NCBI GenBank assembly: GCA_965227645.1
Contig: OZ245773.1
Coordinates: 2,790,001-2,854,000 of the forward strand
Reading direction: 5' to 3'
DNA: 64,000 nucleotides
Origin: Flavimaribacter sp024343425
GTDB lineage: Bacteria; Pseudomonadota; Alphaproteobacteria; Rhizobiales; Rhizobiaceae
Shown: positions 35,063 through 44,032 of the stretch, piece after piece
Layout: every line of letters starts with the position of its first letter
How positions within the stretch are numbered: the stretch's first letter is position 1
Position numbers and translations under genes: made by a program
Notes under the pieces: generated by a model
What the model was told of the DNA's origin: nothing
Database searches by the model: none
The model's input: only the letters and a program-made list of their open reading frames with translations

Positions 35063-35509
35063 ATGATATCGTCTGTTGACCCTGTTTCACCCGTCGCCGC
35101 TGTGTCCTGTATTGTCCGGCGCGACCGCCGCTATCTTCTCGTCAAACGCGCCCGGGGCGAAGCAAAGGGACAATACGCCTTTCCCGGCGGAAAGGTGGAG
35201 CCGGGGGAAACATTGACGCAGGCGGTTTTGCGTGAATTGCGCGAGGAGACCGGACTGGTTGGCTTCGGCGTGCGCTTCTTCAGGCTCTACGACCTGATCG
35301 CCCACAACGACGACGGTTCGTTGCGCAGCCACTATGTCCTGGCGGTTCACATGGTCGAGCAGGTGGACGGCGACCAGGTGATCGCCGCCGACGACGCCGA
35401 GGAAGCTGACTGGTTCGCCGCCTCGGATTTGCGACATATTTCAGTAACTCCCAGTGTGGCAGAATGTATCGATGAGCTGGAAGAGGCCAGATATGGGCGT
35501 GACTGCTAG
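35063..35509 (+). CDS. Nudix hydrolase
   Basis: A 148-residue phosphohydrolase with a complete Nudix box (GKVEPGE to REETGLVG, pattern GxxxxxExxxxxxxREUxEE) near residues 44-66. It cleaves nucleoside-diphosphate-linked substrates; the exact one is unclear. ATG 35063 is chosen because the fold begins about ten residues later; the longer frame overlaps the SRAP gene on the other strand. Its end overlaps the TIGR02301-type gene by 17 bases. Confidence 0.92.
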   Translation: MISSVDPVSPVAAVSCIVRRDRRYLLVKRARGEAKGQYAFPGGKVEPGETLTQAVLRELREETGLVGFGVRFFRLYDLIAHNDDGSLRSHYVLAVHMVEQVDGDQVIAADDAEEADWFAASDLRHISVTPSVAECIDELEEARYGRDC

Positions 35510-35882
35510 GCGCATCGCCTCCATCTTTCTCGCAGGAGCGCTGCATGCAGGGCTTGTTGCGCCGGCATCGGCGCAGGCTGTGCTTCCGCCCTACGAGGAC
35601 AGGCTTCTGCGGCTGTCGGAGATCGTCGGATCGATCCACTATATCCGGACGCTGTGCGCCAAGCGCGACGAGGGCTGGCGCGACAAGATGCAGGCGCTGA
35701 TTGATCTGGAAGGCGAGGACGCCCCTTCCCGCGCCCGGTTGACGGCCGCCTTCAATCGCGGCTACAGGTCTTTCGCAGCGGTGCACACGAAGTGCAACGA
35801 AGTAGCGCTCGAGGCGGAAGCCCAGTACAGGAAAGAAGGTCTCGACCTTGCGTCGGCGATCATTGCGCGCTACGGAAATTAA
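35493..35882 (+). CDS. TIGR02301 family secreted protein
   Basis: A 129-residue protein with a Sec signal (residues 1-27, ending PASAQA) and a helical domain starting LPPYEDRLLRLSEIVGSIHYIRTLC. The pattern matches the TIGR02301 family of alphaproteobacteria, of unknown function. Two cysteines in the mature part (TLC, TKC) may form a disulfide in the periplasm. It begins inside the Nudix gene with a GAAGAGG ribosome site. Confidence 0.88.
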   Translation: MGVTARRIASIFLAGALHAGLVAPASAQAVLPPYEDRLLRLSEIVGSIHYIRTLCAKRDEGWRDKMQALIDLEGEDAPSRARLTAAFNRGYRSFAAVHTKCNEVALEAEAQYRKEGLDLASAIIARYGN

Positions 35883-35982
35883 ACAATCATTAACCTGACG
35901 ATCCGGACTGCCATTGGAAGATCACAGTCTGTGGTATTCTCGAGTCGGGAAGAAATTGGAGCCTTAGTCTCCAGGTGGTGAC

Positions 35983-36243
35983 ATGAGAGAAGCAAACTTG
36001 TCTGAAATTGACGAGATGATCATTCACGAAAAGATGCAGACGGCGCTCGAACATCAGGTCGAGGCCTGGGCGGACGGCGTCGCCGACGGAATCGAACCTG
36101 AAATCATTGCCGACGCGGCCTTGGTGACGGTCATGCGTGAAGCCGTCAAACTGTTCGGCGAAGACGGCGCGGAAGCCGTGCTCGACGATCTGAAAAGCAG
36201 AATACTCGCCGGAGAATTTTCACCGGACCGCCAGATTCAGTAA
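35983..36243 (+). CDS. Small acidic conserved hypothetical protein
   Basis: An 86-residue acidic, helical protein with no recognised domain. AGGTGGTGAC precedes the ATG. It resembles short proteins found beside TIGR02301 genes in related bacteria (family impression, not checked). No signal or membrane segment is seen. Its neighbours suggest no pathway. Confidence 0.75.
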   Translation: MREANLSEIDEMIIHEKMQTALEHQVEAWADGVADGIEPEIIADAALVTVMREAVKLFGEDGAEAVLDDLKSRILAGEFSPDRQIQ

Positions 36244-36257
36244 TCGCCGGAGGAGCC

Positions 36258-36995
36258 ATGCCCTTAGCCGCCACGGGACGCCCGGCGCTTGCCGCGAACC
36301 TCGGCTTCATGGCGTATTTCCTCACCGCAGGCGCCGCCTGCCCGGCTGAGCCGGCGTCAAACGGCTATGCCATGCAGCCACCGAACCGGATCGAGCTCGC
36401 GCTCAGCGAGATAAAGGAAATCGAAACCGAAGCGGAAGATGAGACCGGCTTCGGGCAAGGTCTCCCGCTGCCTCCCAAACTTGGCGCTCCTCCCCCGGAA
36501 GAAAGCATTGAACGCCGCGATCTTCCCGACGTCGAAATAAGCAAGGATCTGTCGCTCCTGCCAGAGCCGGTCAGGCGCATGCGCGAATTGATCGTCGAGG
36601 CCGCGAAAAGCGGCGATCCGGAGACACTGCGTCCGCTTCTGGGAACCGGGCCTACGGCTACGCAACTCTCTTTCGGCGCCATTGAAAGCGATCCGATCCA
36701 GTATCTGAAAGACGTTTCCGGAGATCAGAATGGCCTGGAATTACTGGCTATTCTTCTCGATATTCTCGACGCCGGATATGCCCGCCTCGATGCAGGCGAA
36801 GCCACCGAAATCTATATCTGGCCGTATTTCTACACCCTGCCGCTCGACGTCCTCGACGATCGGCAGATGGTCGAACTGTTCCGGATCATTACCGCCGGAG
36901 ACCTGCAGGACATGCGGGCGTTCGGATCATACTCCTTCTACCGCACGGGCATTTCGCCGGACGGAGAATGGTTGTTCTTTCTCGCAGGCGATTGA
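36258..36995 (+). CDS. Hypothetical protein, possibly exported
   Basis: A 245-residue protein with a good GGAGGAGCC site before ATG. Residues 1-31 are hydrophobic with a possible cleavage after AAC or PAE, so export is likely but the signal is not strong. Residues 35-85 are acidic and proline-rich. Residues 95-245 are an alpha/beta domain with LIVEAAKSGDPETLRPLLG and EIYIWPYFYTLPL, seen in conserved secreted proteins of related bacteria. The function is unknown. Confidence 0.8.
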   Translation: MPLAATGRPALAANLGFMAYFLTAGAACPAEPASNGYAMQPPNRIELALSEIKEIETEAEDETGFGQGLPLPPKLGAPPPEESIERRDLPDVEISKDLSLLPEPVRRMRELIVEAAKSGDPETLRPLLGTGPTATQLSFGAIESDPIQYLKDVSGDQNGLELLAILLDILDAGYARLDAGEATEIYIWPYFYTLPLDVLDDRQMVELFRIITAGDLQDMRAFGSYSFYRTGISPDGEWLFFLAGD

Positions 36996-37070
36996 TCCTA
37001 GGACGATACGGTCTTGCCCGAAGCCCGTCCCGCCATTAGGTAATGCTGCATACGGCAAGGAAGAGCGGAT

Positions 37071-37928
37071 TTGAGTCGAACAACGCTGGAAAATCGCGGC
37101 CTCGTAAATATTCACGGACCTGATGCGGAAACGCTGCTTCAGGACGTGATCACATGCGACCTTCTGTCCCTTGAGCCTGGTGTCGCAAGGCAAGGCGCCC
37201 TGCTTACGCCGCAAGGCAAAATCATGTTCGATTTCCTTGTATCGCGTCACGGCGATGACGGATTTCGTTTCGATATTGACCGCGCCGCGCTGGGCGAGTT
37301 TGTAAAGCGCATGACCATGTACAAGCTTCGCGCAAAGGTCATGATCGAGCCTGAGGAATCCGAGGCCGTGAAGGCAGTCTGGGATGAAGAAGCGCCGCAA
37401 GGTAGCCTCGCCGACGAGCGCTTCGCGCAGGGTTCCGGCGTCTACCGGCTTTATGGCGAGGCAGGTGGAGAAACCGCCTCTCTGCTCGATTACGACAGCT
37501 TGCGCATCGACAATGGCGTGGCCGAGGCCGGTCGGGATTACGAAGCCGGCGACGCGTTTCCGCATGATGCGCTGATGGACCTGAACAGGGGTGTGTCCTT
37601 CAAAAAGGGCTGTTTTGTCGGCCAGGAAGTGGTCTCTCGCATGCAGCATCGCGGCACTGCGCGCCGTCGCGTGATGCAGGTCAGCGCGGAAGCGGATCTC
37701 CCCGAAACAGGCGCCGCCGTCACGGTCGGCGACAAGCCTGTCGGAACGCTCGGCTCCGTTGCTGGCGACAAGGCCTTGGCGATTGTGCGCACGGATCGTG
37801 TCGCAAGCGCGCTTGGCAAGGATGTGGCATTGCTGGCGGGCGACCTCCCGGTCAAGCTTGCCTTTCCGGAATGGACAGGCCTTGCGCTTGCGCTGGACAA
37901 ACAGGAATCGGACTCGGCGGCGCAATGA
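37071..37928 (+). CDS. ygfZ: YgfZ/GcvT-like folate-binding protein
   Basis: A 285-residue relative of the glycine-cleavage T protein. KGCFVGQEVVSRMQHRG near residues 177-193 is the YgfZ signature, whose cysteine is needed for function. YgfZ proteins bind tetrahydrofolate and support iron-sulfur enzymes such as MiaB. The start is TTG 37071, behind AAGGAAGAGCGGA. Its stop overlaps the HD gene (ATGA). Confidence 0.93.
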   Translation: MSRTTLENRGLVNIHGPDAETLLQDVITCDLLSLEPGVARQGALLTPQGKIMFDFLVSRHGDDGFRFDIDRAALGEFVKRMTMYKLRAKVMIEPEESEAVKAVWDEEAPQGSLADERFAQGSGVYRLYGEAGGETASLLDYDSLRIDNGVAEAGRDYEAGDAFPHDALMDLNRGVSFKKGCFVGQEVVSRMQHRGTARRRVMQVSAEADLPETGAAVTVGDKPVGTLGSVAGDKALAIVRTDRVASALGKDVALLAGDLPVKLAFPEWTGLALALDKQESDSAAQ

Positions 37929-38542
37929 GTTCCAGCAACGCCGCGCCACGCGCATGGCAACGCATGCTTTCCGGGCGTCGTCTCGATCTTTTGAACCCGT
38001 CGCCCCTGGATATTGAACTGTCAGATATCGCTCACGGCCTCGCTCGGGTTGCGCGCTGGAACGGGCAGACGGTCGGCCGCCACGCGTTCTCGGTCGCCCA
38101 GCACTCCGTCGTCGTGGAGCAGATCTTCTGCCTTTTGAAGCCGAAAGCCTCCGCCGCCGACAGAATGGCCGCGCTCCTTCATGATGCGCCGGAATATGTC
38201 ATTGGCGACATGATCTCACCATTCAAGGCGATCGTCGGCGGCGACTACAAGAGCGTTGAACGTAGACTGCAGGAAGCCATCCATCTGCGTTTCGGATTGC
38301 CGGCTCAGATGACCAAAACGCTGAAAGACGCAATCAAGCGGGCAGATCGCATTTCAGCCTTCTTCGAAGCGATACAACTCGCCGGCTTCAGCGAAAGCGA
38401 GGCCGCCCGACTGTTCGGACGGCCGCGCGGTATTTCATCCGACGATCTTCAGATCGAGCCGATGTCGGCGACCCGGGTCCAGCGTCTTTTTTCAAGACGC
38501 TTCGAAGAGATCGAAACCGGGCGCCCGAAGAGCACGGAATAG
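37925..38542 (+). CDS. HD-domain hydrolase (YfbR-like)
   Basis: A 205-residue metal-dependent phosphohydrolase. HAFSVAQHSVVV, LLHDAPEYVIGDMISPFK and KRADRISAFFEA supply the H, HD and D ligands of the HD fold. YfbR relatives remove phosphate from deoxynucleoside monophosphates. ATG 37925 overlaps the ygfZ stop. Confidence 0.9.
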   Translation: MSSSNAAPRAWQRMLSGRRLDLLNPSPLDIELSDIAHGLARVARWNGQTVGRHAFSVAQHSVVVEQIFCLLKPKASAADRMAALLHDAPEYVIGDMISPFKAIVGGDYKSVERRLQEAIHLRFGLPAQMTKTLKDAIKRADRISAFFEAIQLAGFSESEAARLFGRPRGISSDDLQIEPMSATRVQRLFSRRFEEIETGRPKSTE

Positions 38543-38547
38543 GCGCC

Positions 38548-39060
38548 ATGCCGCATCTTGTTGTTTGCCCGCTATCCCGGCTCGCAAAAACCGCAAGCGA
38601 ACACGATGTGCGGGACATCATCACATTGCTGTCGCCGGACATGCAGGCCGAGCGCCCGGCGTGTGTGCCGGCTGACCGCCATTTGCGCCTCTCTTTGCAT
38701 GATATCAGCGCAGATATCAGCGGAATGGAAAGACCGGCCGCCGATCACGTTTCCGGAATGATCGATTTTGCAAAGACATGGACCCGGGAAAAGCCGCTGC
38801 TGGTTCACTGCTGGATGGGAATTTCCCGATCGACCGCCGCCGCCTATATTTGCGCCCTTTCGCTCAATCCGGATCTCGATGAAATGGAGCTGGCGCTTGA
38901 ACTGCGAAGGCGATCGCCGTCAGCCACGCCAAACGCCCGCCTCATAGCCCTTGCGGATGAAATTCTTGGTAGAAAAGGCCGCATGAACGCCGCGATAAAG
39001 CGGATCGGACGCGGCCGGGGTGCGCGGGAAGGCGCGCCATTCGTCCTGCCAATCAAGTGA
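38548..39060 (+). CDS. Dual-specificity/tyrosine phosphatase-like protein
   Basis: A 170-residue phosphatase with the P-loop HCWMGISRS (Cys88, Arg94; CxxxxxR). An aspartate that could be the general acid lies in the preceding LSLHDIS. The C-terminal part is basic (KRIGRGRGAREG). It starts 5 bp after the HD gene, so the two are co-transcribed. The target protein or nucleotide is unknown. Confidence 0.88.
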   Translation: MPHLVVCPLSRLAKTASEHDVRDIITLLSPDMQAERPACVPADRHLRLSLHDISADISGMERPAADHVSGMIDFAKTWTREKPLLVHCWMGISRSTAAAYICALSLNPDLDEMELALELRRRSPSATPNARLIALADEILGRKGRMNAAIKRIGRGRGAREGAPFVLPIK

Positions 39061-39068
39061 CAATCCAT

Positions 39069-39121
39069 CACGATCAGTACGGAAAATTCCTGACAAGCAT
39101 CAAATATTCTGATTGATCGTG
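39069..39121. promoter_or_regulatory. Inverted repeat upstream of the MFS gene
   Basis: CACGATCA (39069-39076) and TGATCGTG (39114-39121) are exact reverse complements 37 bases apart. A TTGACT (39135-39140) and CTATTT (39158-39163) with a 17-base gap follow and may be the promoter. This fits a control site for the MFS gene, but no regulator is adjacent. Confidence 0.35.
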
Positions 39122-39224
39122 CAGAAATGCTGCTTTGACTCGCTGGTTTGAACAGGGCTATTTCCAACATCGGGCAATTTATGTACGTCCAGAAATCCAG
39201 TTATCATGGCGGGAAGATCTTTCG

Positions 39225-40475
39225 ATGAGCACGACGGCCAAGGAATCGACCGCTAGCGCGCCGGCAAAGGCTGCGCTGCCCTGGATCATCATCATTTGCG
39301 GCTGTCTCATTGCGCTCATGACCTTCGGTCCGCGTTCCGCGATGGGATTCTTCCAGCTCCCCATGCTCGCCGATACAGGCTGGGACCGCACGACCTTTGG
39401 TCTGGCGATGGCGCTGCAGAACCTTTGCTGGGGCCTTGGCCAGCCCTTCTTCGGCGCGATCGCCGACAAATACGGCACGTGGCGCGTGCTCTTCCTGTCG
39501 GCGCTGCTCTACGCCGCAGGACTATGGATCATGGCCCTTGGCACGACGCCGACCTGGCTTCATATCGGTGGCGGCGTGCTGGTCGGCCTGGCGGTTGCGG
39601 CGGGCTCCTTCGGCATTATCCTGTCGGCGTTCGCGCGCAACGTTGCCCCTGAAAAGCGTTCGCTGGTCTTCGGCTTCGGCACGGCCGCCGGCTCAGCCGG
39701 CATGTTTGTTTTCGCGCCGATAAGCCAGGGCCTGATCGACTCCTTCGGCTGGTCGGATTCTCTTGTCTATCTCGGCATCGCGATGCTGATCATCCCGGTT
39801 CTGGCGATACCGCTGCGCGGCAACGCCTCGTCGGGAACGCAGTCTGCAAGCGAATACGAGCAGACGGTGCGTGAGGCCCTGCGCGAAGCTTTCAATCATC
39901 ACAGCTACGTGCTGCTGACTGCGGGCTTCTTCGTCTGTGGATTTCAGGTCGCGTTCATAACCGCGCATTTCCCGGCCTATATCGGCGATATCGGTCTGGA
40001 CGCCGGTTACGCCGTCATGGCGATCGCACTGATCGGTTTCTTCAACATCATCGGATCGCTGGCGTCCGGCATCATAGGGCAGAGCCATTCCAAGCCGATG
40101 ATGCTGGTGCTGCTCTATGTCGGACGTTCAATCGCGATCACGATCTTCCTGCTCACGCCGCAGACCGGCGCAAGCGTGATCGTCTTTTCCATTGTCATGG
40201 GGCTGCTATGGCTGTCCACAGTGCCGCCAACCAACGGCCTGGTGGCGATCATGTTCGGAACACGGCATCTCGGAATGCTCGGAGGGATTGTATTCCTGTC
40301 GCACCAGATCGGCTCCTTTCTTGGGGTCTGGCTGGGCGGTTATCTCTATGACCGCCTCGGCAGCTATGATCCGGTATGGTGGCTTGGCGTGGCGCTCGGT
40401 CTGTTTGCCGCGATAGTACACTGGCCGATCCAGGAAAAAGCCGTAGACCGGCCAGTGGTCGCCCCCGCGGCATAG
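39225..40475 (+). CDS. MFS transporter
   Basis: A 416-residue transporter with about twelve helices. The loop-2/3 motif A is present in the form FFGAIADKYGTWRVL. The central cytoplasmic loop (residues 205-225) is short. Relatives include monocarboxylate and oxalate/formate-type carriers. ATG 39225 has a GGGAAGATC site; the upstream open frame is leader. Confidence 0.9.
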   Translation: MSTTAKESTASAPAKAALPWIIIICGCLIALMTFGPRSAMGFFQLPMLADTGWDRTTFGLAMALQNLCWGLGQPFFGAIADKYGTWRVLFLSALLYAAGLWIMALGTTPTWLHIGGGVLVGLAVAAGSFGIILSAFARNVAPEKRSLVFGFGTAAGSAGMFVFAPISQGLIDSFGWSDSLVYLGIAMLIIPVLAIPLRGNASSGTQSASEYEQTVREALREAFNHHSYVLLTAGFFVCGFQVAFITAHFPAYIGDIGLDAGYAVMAIALIGFFNIIGSLASGIIGQSHSKPMMLVLLYVGRSIAITIFLLTPQTGASVIVFSIVMGLLWLSTVPPTNGLVAIMFGTRHLGMLGGIVFLSHQIGSFLGVWLGGYLYDRLGSYDPVWWLGVALGLFAAIVHWPIQEKAVDRPVVAPAA

Positions 40476-40572
40476 AGCGGTTCGAGCACCGCCCTATCTC
40501 ATAATCCGATTCCGGTTGTTCCGCCTGAAGTATGAAAACAAAGGCAGAATCGGACATCGGACCAAACCTTTT

Positions 40573-40713
40573 TCAATGAATGAAGGTTACATTGGCCAGC
40601 CGGTGGGCCATGACAAGTTCCTTGCGCTCCTGGCGGGTCAATCGACCCTTCTTGCCCAGCCTGCGCGCTCTCTCCTGGGCCGCCTTCCTGCAAAGTTCGG
40701 TAATATGGGACAT
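40573..40713 (-). CDS. Small basic protein (46 aa)
   Basis: ATG 40713 follows GGAGAA at good spacing. The product starts MSHITELCRKAAQERARR, has 14 Lys or Arg residues and is helical, ending MAHRLANVTFIH. It lies alone between recO and the MFS gene. The ribosome site and composition favour a real gene, perhaps a nucleic-acid or ribosome-associated small protein. No family is recognised. Confidence 0.55.
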   Translation of the reverse strand: MSHITELCRKAAQERARRLGKKGRLTRQERKELVMAHRLANVTFIH

Positions 40714-40807
40714 CAGTATTCTCCGTTTGCGTTGATGAAACGGATATAGCCATCAGGGCGAGAAATCCTAATTAAACAATCGTAATGATTGCATCATCGC
40801 GCTGGAA

Positions 40808-41545
40808 CTATTGCGCAGGCCCAAGCGCCTTCAATGCAGCCTGAATGAAACCGGCCCGCGCTTCCGGCGCCTGCAGGCCACGCGGCTCATAGACATGCCG
40901 TTCCAGAAAATAGCCGGTCAGTTGAAAGGCGGAGGCGAGCCCCTCCCTGTCGGCTGCCCGCTTCGAAGCCTTGCCAAGGAATTCCGGCAGAACAAGCATT
41001 TTCTCCGCCCAGGGCTGGCCGGCGCTGCGACTGACCGCCCTGCCCGATTTCGGAGAAACAAAAGCAAGATCTTCAGTCGCGCCGGTTGCCGCGCAGCGTT
41101 TCAGGTCGAGCCCGAAGCCCAGATCATCCAGGACGGCGAGTTCGAAACGAATGAAAAGTTCTCCGGCGTCGGCTGGCTCGTGAAGATGGCCGAGAATGAT
41201 GCCGAACGCCTCAAACAGGTGCGGATGCGGATCGCGTTCGGGCAAGAGCCGCAGAAGCGCGCCGATCGCCTGCACGCCATAGACGGCGGTCGCAGTTTCC
41301 ATCAGACGCGCGGCGCGCAGTTCAAGCGCCTCGATCTGATAGTTGCCCAGATGTTGGTCCAGACGCGCGCGCCAGTTAAGCGCCACGCTGTTGCCCGGCT
41401 GTAAAAGAGGCTGCATGCGGCGCGAGCGGCCGCCTCGCACCAGCCCCAGATGGCGGCCGTGCTCGCGCGTCATCGCTTCCGCGATCACGCTGGTTTCGCC
41501 ATGCTGGCGAACCCCGAGAATTATGCCTTCATCCTGCCACTGCAT
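40808..41545 (-). CDS. recO: DNA repair protein RecO
   Basis: A 245-residue recombination mediator that loads RecA with RecR. The N-terminal OB fold (MQWQDEGIILGVRQHGETS) and the following helical domain fit RecO. ATG 41545 lies 20 bp after the era stop; a TTG 12 bp upstream is less likely. The C-terminal zinc-cysteine set of some RecO proteins is reduced here to one visible cysteine. Confidence 0.95.
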   Translation of the reverse strand: MQWQDEGIILGVRQHGETSVIAEAMTREHGRHLGLVRGGRSRRMQPLLQPGNSVALNWRARLDQHLGNYQIEALELRAARLMETATAVYGVQAIGALLRLLPERDPHPHLFEAFGIILGHLHEPADAGELFIRFELAVLDDLGFGLDLKRCAATGATEDLAFVSPKSGRAVSRSAGQPWAEKMLVLPEFLGKASKRAADREGLASAFQLTGYFLERHVYEPRGLQAPEARAGFIQAALKALGPAQ

Positions 41546-41565
41546 GACGGACCTCAACCGCGCGG

Positions 41566-42492
41566 TCAGTCGGGAAATTCAAGTCCGATTTCGCGGTATC
41601 GCTCGGGATCGTCGCCCCAGTTGTCGCGTACTTTCACGAACAGGAAAAGATGGACATTCTGGTCGAGTATTTCGGCGATCTCCTTGCGCGCCATCTGGCC
41701 GATCGCCTTGATAGCCTCGCCCTTGCGACCGAGCACGATTTTTTTCTGGCTGTCGCGCTGCACGTAGATCACCTGTTCGATGCGGACGCTGCCGTCCTTG
41801 CGCTCTTCCCATTTCTCGGTTTCCACGTGGGAAGCGTAAGGCAGTTCCTGATGCAGGCGCAAATAGAGCTTCTCGCGGGTGATCTCGGCGGCGAGCTGGC
41901 GCATCGGCAAGTCAGAGATCTGGTCTTCCGGATAATACCACGGCCCCTCGGGGAGCCGCTGCGCCAGAAAATCAAGCACATCGCCGCAACCGGATCCCTT
42001 CAAGGCCGAAATCATGAAGGTCCGCTCGAACTCGACCGTTTCGTTGGCTGTCGCCGCCAATTCAAGCAATTTTTCCCGCTTCACCTGGTCAATCTTGTTG
42101 AGGAGAAGGATCTTCGGTCTGTCGACCTCTTTCAGCCCTTCCAGAATGTTCAGCGCCTCGTCGACAAGGCCGCGTTCGGAATCGATGATGAACAGGATGA
42201 TGTCTGCGTCATGCGCGCCGCCCCAGGCGGAGGAAACCATGGCCCGGTCGAGGCGTCTCTTCGGCTTGAAGATGCCCGGCGTGTCGACGAGCACGATCTG
42301 TGCGCCGTCATGCATGACAATGCCGCGCACGACTGAACGCGTCGTCTGCACCTTGTGGCTGACGATAGACACTTTCGCGCCGACCAGATGATTGACGAAT
42401 GTCGACTTGCCGGCGTTCGGCGCGCCGATCATCGCGACGAAACCCGACCGGGTTGGTTTATCCTGCTGCGGTTCTTCTGTTTCAGTTGTCAT
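41566..42492 (-). CDS. era: GTPase Era
   Basis: A 308-residue ribosome-assembly GTPase. G1 is GAPNAGKST near residue 26, G3 is DTPG, G4 is NKID, and a KH domain at the C-terminus (VIYVQRDSQKKIVLGRKG) binds the 3' end of 16S rRNA. ATG 42492 overlaps the rnc stop by 11 bases. Confidence 0.97.
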   Translation of the reverse strand: MTTETEEPQQDKPTRSGFVAMIGAPNAGKSTFVNHLVGAKVSIVSHKVQTTRSVVRGIVMHDGAQIVLVDTPGIFKPKRRLDRAMVSSAWGGAHDADIILFIIDSERGLVDEALNILEGLKEVDRPKILLLNKIDQVKREKLLELAATANETVEFERTFMISALKGSGCGDVLDFLAQRLPEGPWYYPEDQISDLPMRQLAAEITREKLYLRLHQELPYASHVETEKWEERKDGSVRIEQVIYVQRDSQKKIVLGRKGEAIKAIGQMARKEIAEILDQNVHLFLFVKVRDNWGDDPERYREIGLEFPD

Positions 42493-43201
42493 CGTTGGTC
42501 CGTTGCCACACGCCTTCCCGCTCGAGGAGACGGGTCGCCGCATCCTGCTCCGCGATCCGCCGGGAGCGGCCCTGCCCGATCTCGGGTTCACTGCCGCCAA
42601 TCTCGACGCGCACGGTAAAATGAGGGTCGTGATCCGGTCCAGTTCTTTCCACGATCGCATAGCGCGGCGTATCGCCGGTCCTTACGTGCGCCCATTCCTG
42701 CAATTCGGTCTTGGCGTCCCGCCGCGCCTGTTCGGAATCCTTCGCCCGCGTCTCCCAGTTCTTGGCGATGAACTGCCTCGCCGCCTCCAGGCCCGCATCG
42801 AGATAGATTGCTGCTATCAATGACTCCATCACGTCGGCGCGGACATTGGTCATCCGCTTACCCTTGACGCTCTTCACGTCGGAACCGGTGCGGATGTACT
42901 CGTGAAGCTGCAATTCGTCGGCGACCGCAGCACAAGTGGTCGCGCTCACAAGCCGGTTCAGCCTGACGGACAGTTCGCCTTCCTTGGCCTTGGGAAACAG
43001 GCTGAACAGCATCTCGGCGATCACCAGACCAAGCACCCGATCACCCAGGAATTCCAGGCGCTCGTAGTTGGAATAACTTCCGGCGCGGGCGCTGGAATGG
43101 GTCAGCGCCCGTTCCAGCCTTTCGCGGTTCGAGATCGAGTGTCCGACAATGTCCTCAAGTCGCCTGAAATCGCTTTCCGAGAAACCTGTCTTGTGACTCA
43201 T
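42482..43201 (-). CDS. rnc: Ribonuclease III
   Basis: A 239-residue double-strand-specific RNase. The signature ERLEFLGDRVLG is near residue 43 and a dsRNA-binding domain occupies residues 165-232. It processes rRNA precursors. It overlaps lepB by four bases and era by eleven, forming one operon. Confidence 0.97.
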   Translation of the reverse strand: MSHKTGFSESDFRRLEDIVGHSISNRERLERALTHSSARAGSYSNYERLEFLGDRVLGLVIAEMLFSLFPKAKEGELSVRLNRLVSATTCAAVADELQLHEYIRTGSDVKSVKGKRMTNVRADVMESLIAAIYLDAGLEAARQFIAKNWETRAKDSEQARRDAKTELQEWAHVRTGDTPRYAIVERTGPDHDPHFTVRVEIGGSEPEIGQGRSRRIAEQDAATRLLEREGVWQRTNDDN

Positions 43202-43959
43202 TCAGTAAACTCGAAGAAGCGCGTCGGCCGCAGGTCCTGAGGCCATTTCCAGATCTGCAACGGCGAGGCGCCGTCGCCGATCGAGAAGAAGATCATCTCG
43301 GCGCGTCCGACAAGATTTTCGGCAGGCACGTAGCCAACGTCGAAACGACTATCGGCCGAATTGTCGCGATTGTCGCCCATCATGAAATAATGGCCTTCGG
43401 GCACCAGGAATTCCCGCGTGTCGTCGCCGGGGCCGTTCGGGAACTCGTCGAGCGTGTCGTAGCTGACCCCGTTTGGAAGCGTCTCGTGATACACGGCAGC
43501 GGGATTGTCGTTGACGCCGTGCGCGCGCGGGTTGAACTCGCCGACCCGCTCGCGCTTGACCGGCGTGTCGTTGATGTACAGTACGCCGCCCTTCATGCGG
43601 ATGCGGTCGCCCGGCAAACCCACGACGCGCTTGATGTAGTCAATCTTCGGATTCGGAGGAAAGCGGAAGACAACGATATCGCCGCGTTTCGGTTCGCCAC
43701 CCCATATGCGCCCTGAAAACAGGTCGGGCGAGAACGGAAACGAGTATCTTGAATAGCCATAGGCGTATTTCGAAACGAAAAGATAGTCGCCCTGCAGAAG
43801 CGTCGGCATCATCGACCCCGACGGAATCGAGAAAGGCTGGAAAAGAAAACTGCGGATGACGAGCGCCAGTATCAGCGCCTGGATGATGACCTTTACGGTT
43901 TCCCAGAGAGCCGATTCTTTCTTTTCCGCTTTGTCGGACACGTTTGCCAAACCCTTCAT
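43198..43959 (-). CDS. lepB: Signal peptidase I
   Basis: A 253-residue membrane protease that removes signal peptides. One N-terminal membrane helix precedes the serine motif FSIPSGSMMPTLL. The lysine motif is IDYIKRVVGLPGDRI, and MGDNRDNSADSR is box E. Start choice is open: ATG 43959 has its SD-like AAGGA almost touching, while GTG 43941 lies 10 bases after AAGGG. The difference is six residues. Confidence 0.95.
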   Translation of the reverse strand: MKGLANVSDKAEKKESALWETVKVIIQALILALVIRSFLFQPFSIPSGSMMPTLLQGDYLFVSKYAYGYSRYSFPFSPDLFSGRIWGGEPKRGDIVVFRFPPNPKIDYIKRVVGLPGDRIRMKGGVLYINDTPVKRERVGEFNPRAHGVNDNPAAVYHETLPNGVSYDTLDEFPNGPGDDTREFLVPEGHYFMMGDNRDNSADSRFDVGYVPAENLVGRAEMIFFSIGDGASPLQIWKWPQDLRPTRFFEFTE

Positions 43960-44032
43960 TCCTTTTCGATGCTGCAGCTTACTAGATCGCCGGTCCCGCA
44001 TTGTAAATGGAATCCGGTCACGATGCTGGCTT

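Noticed and set aside
40476..40572. TCCGATTC/GAATCGGA pair as a repeat element end
   Set aside because: Only one short pair with a long loop; no second copy in the window to support a repeat family.
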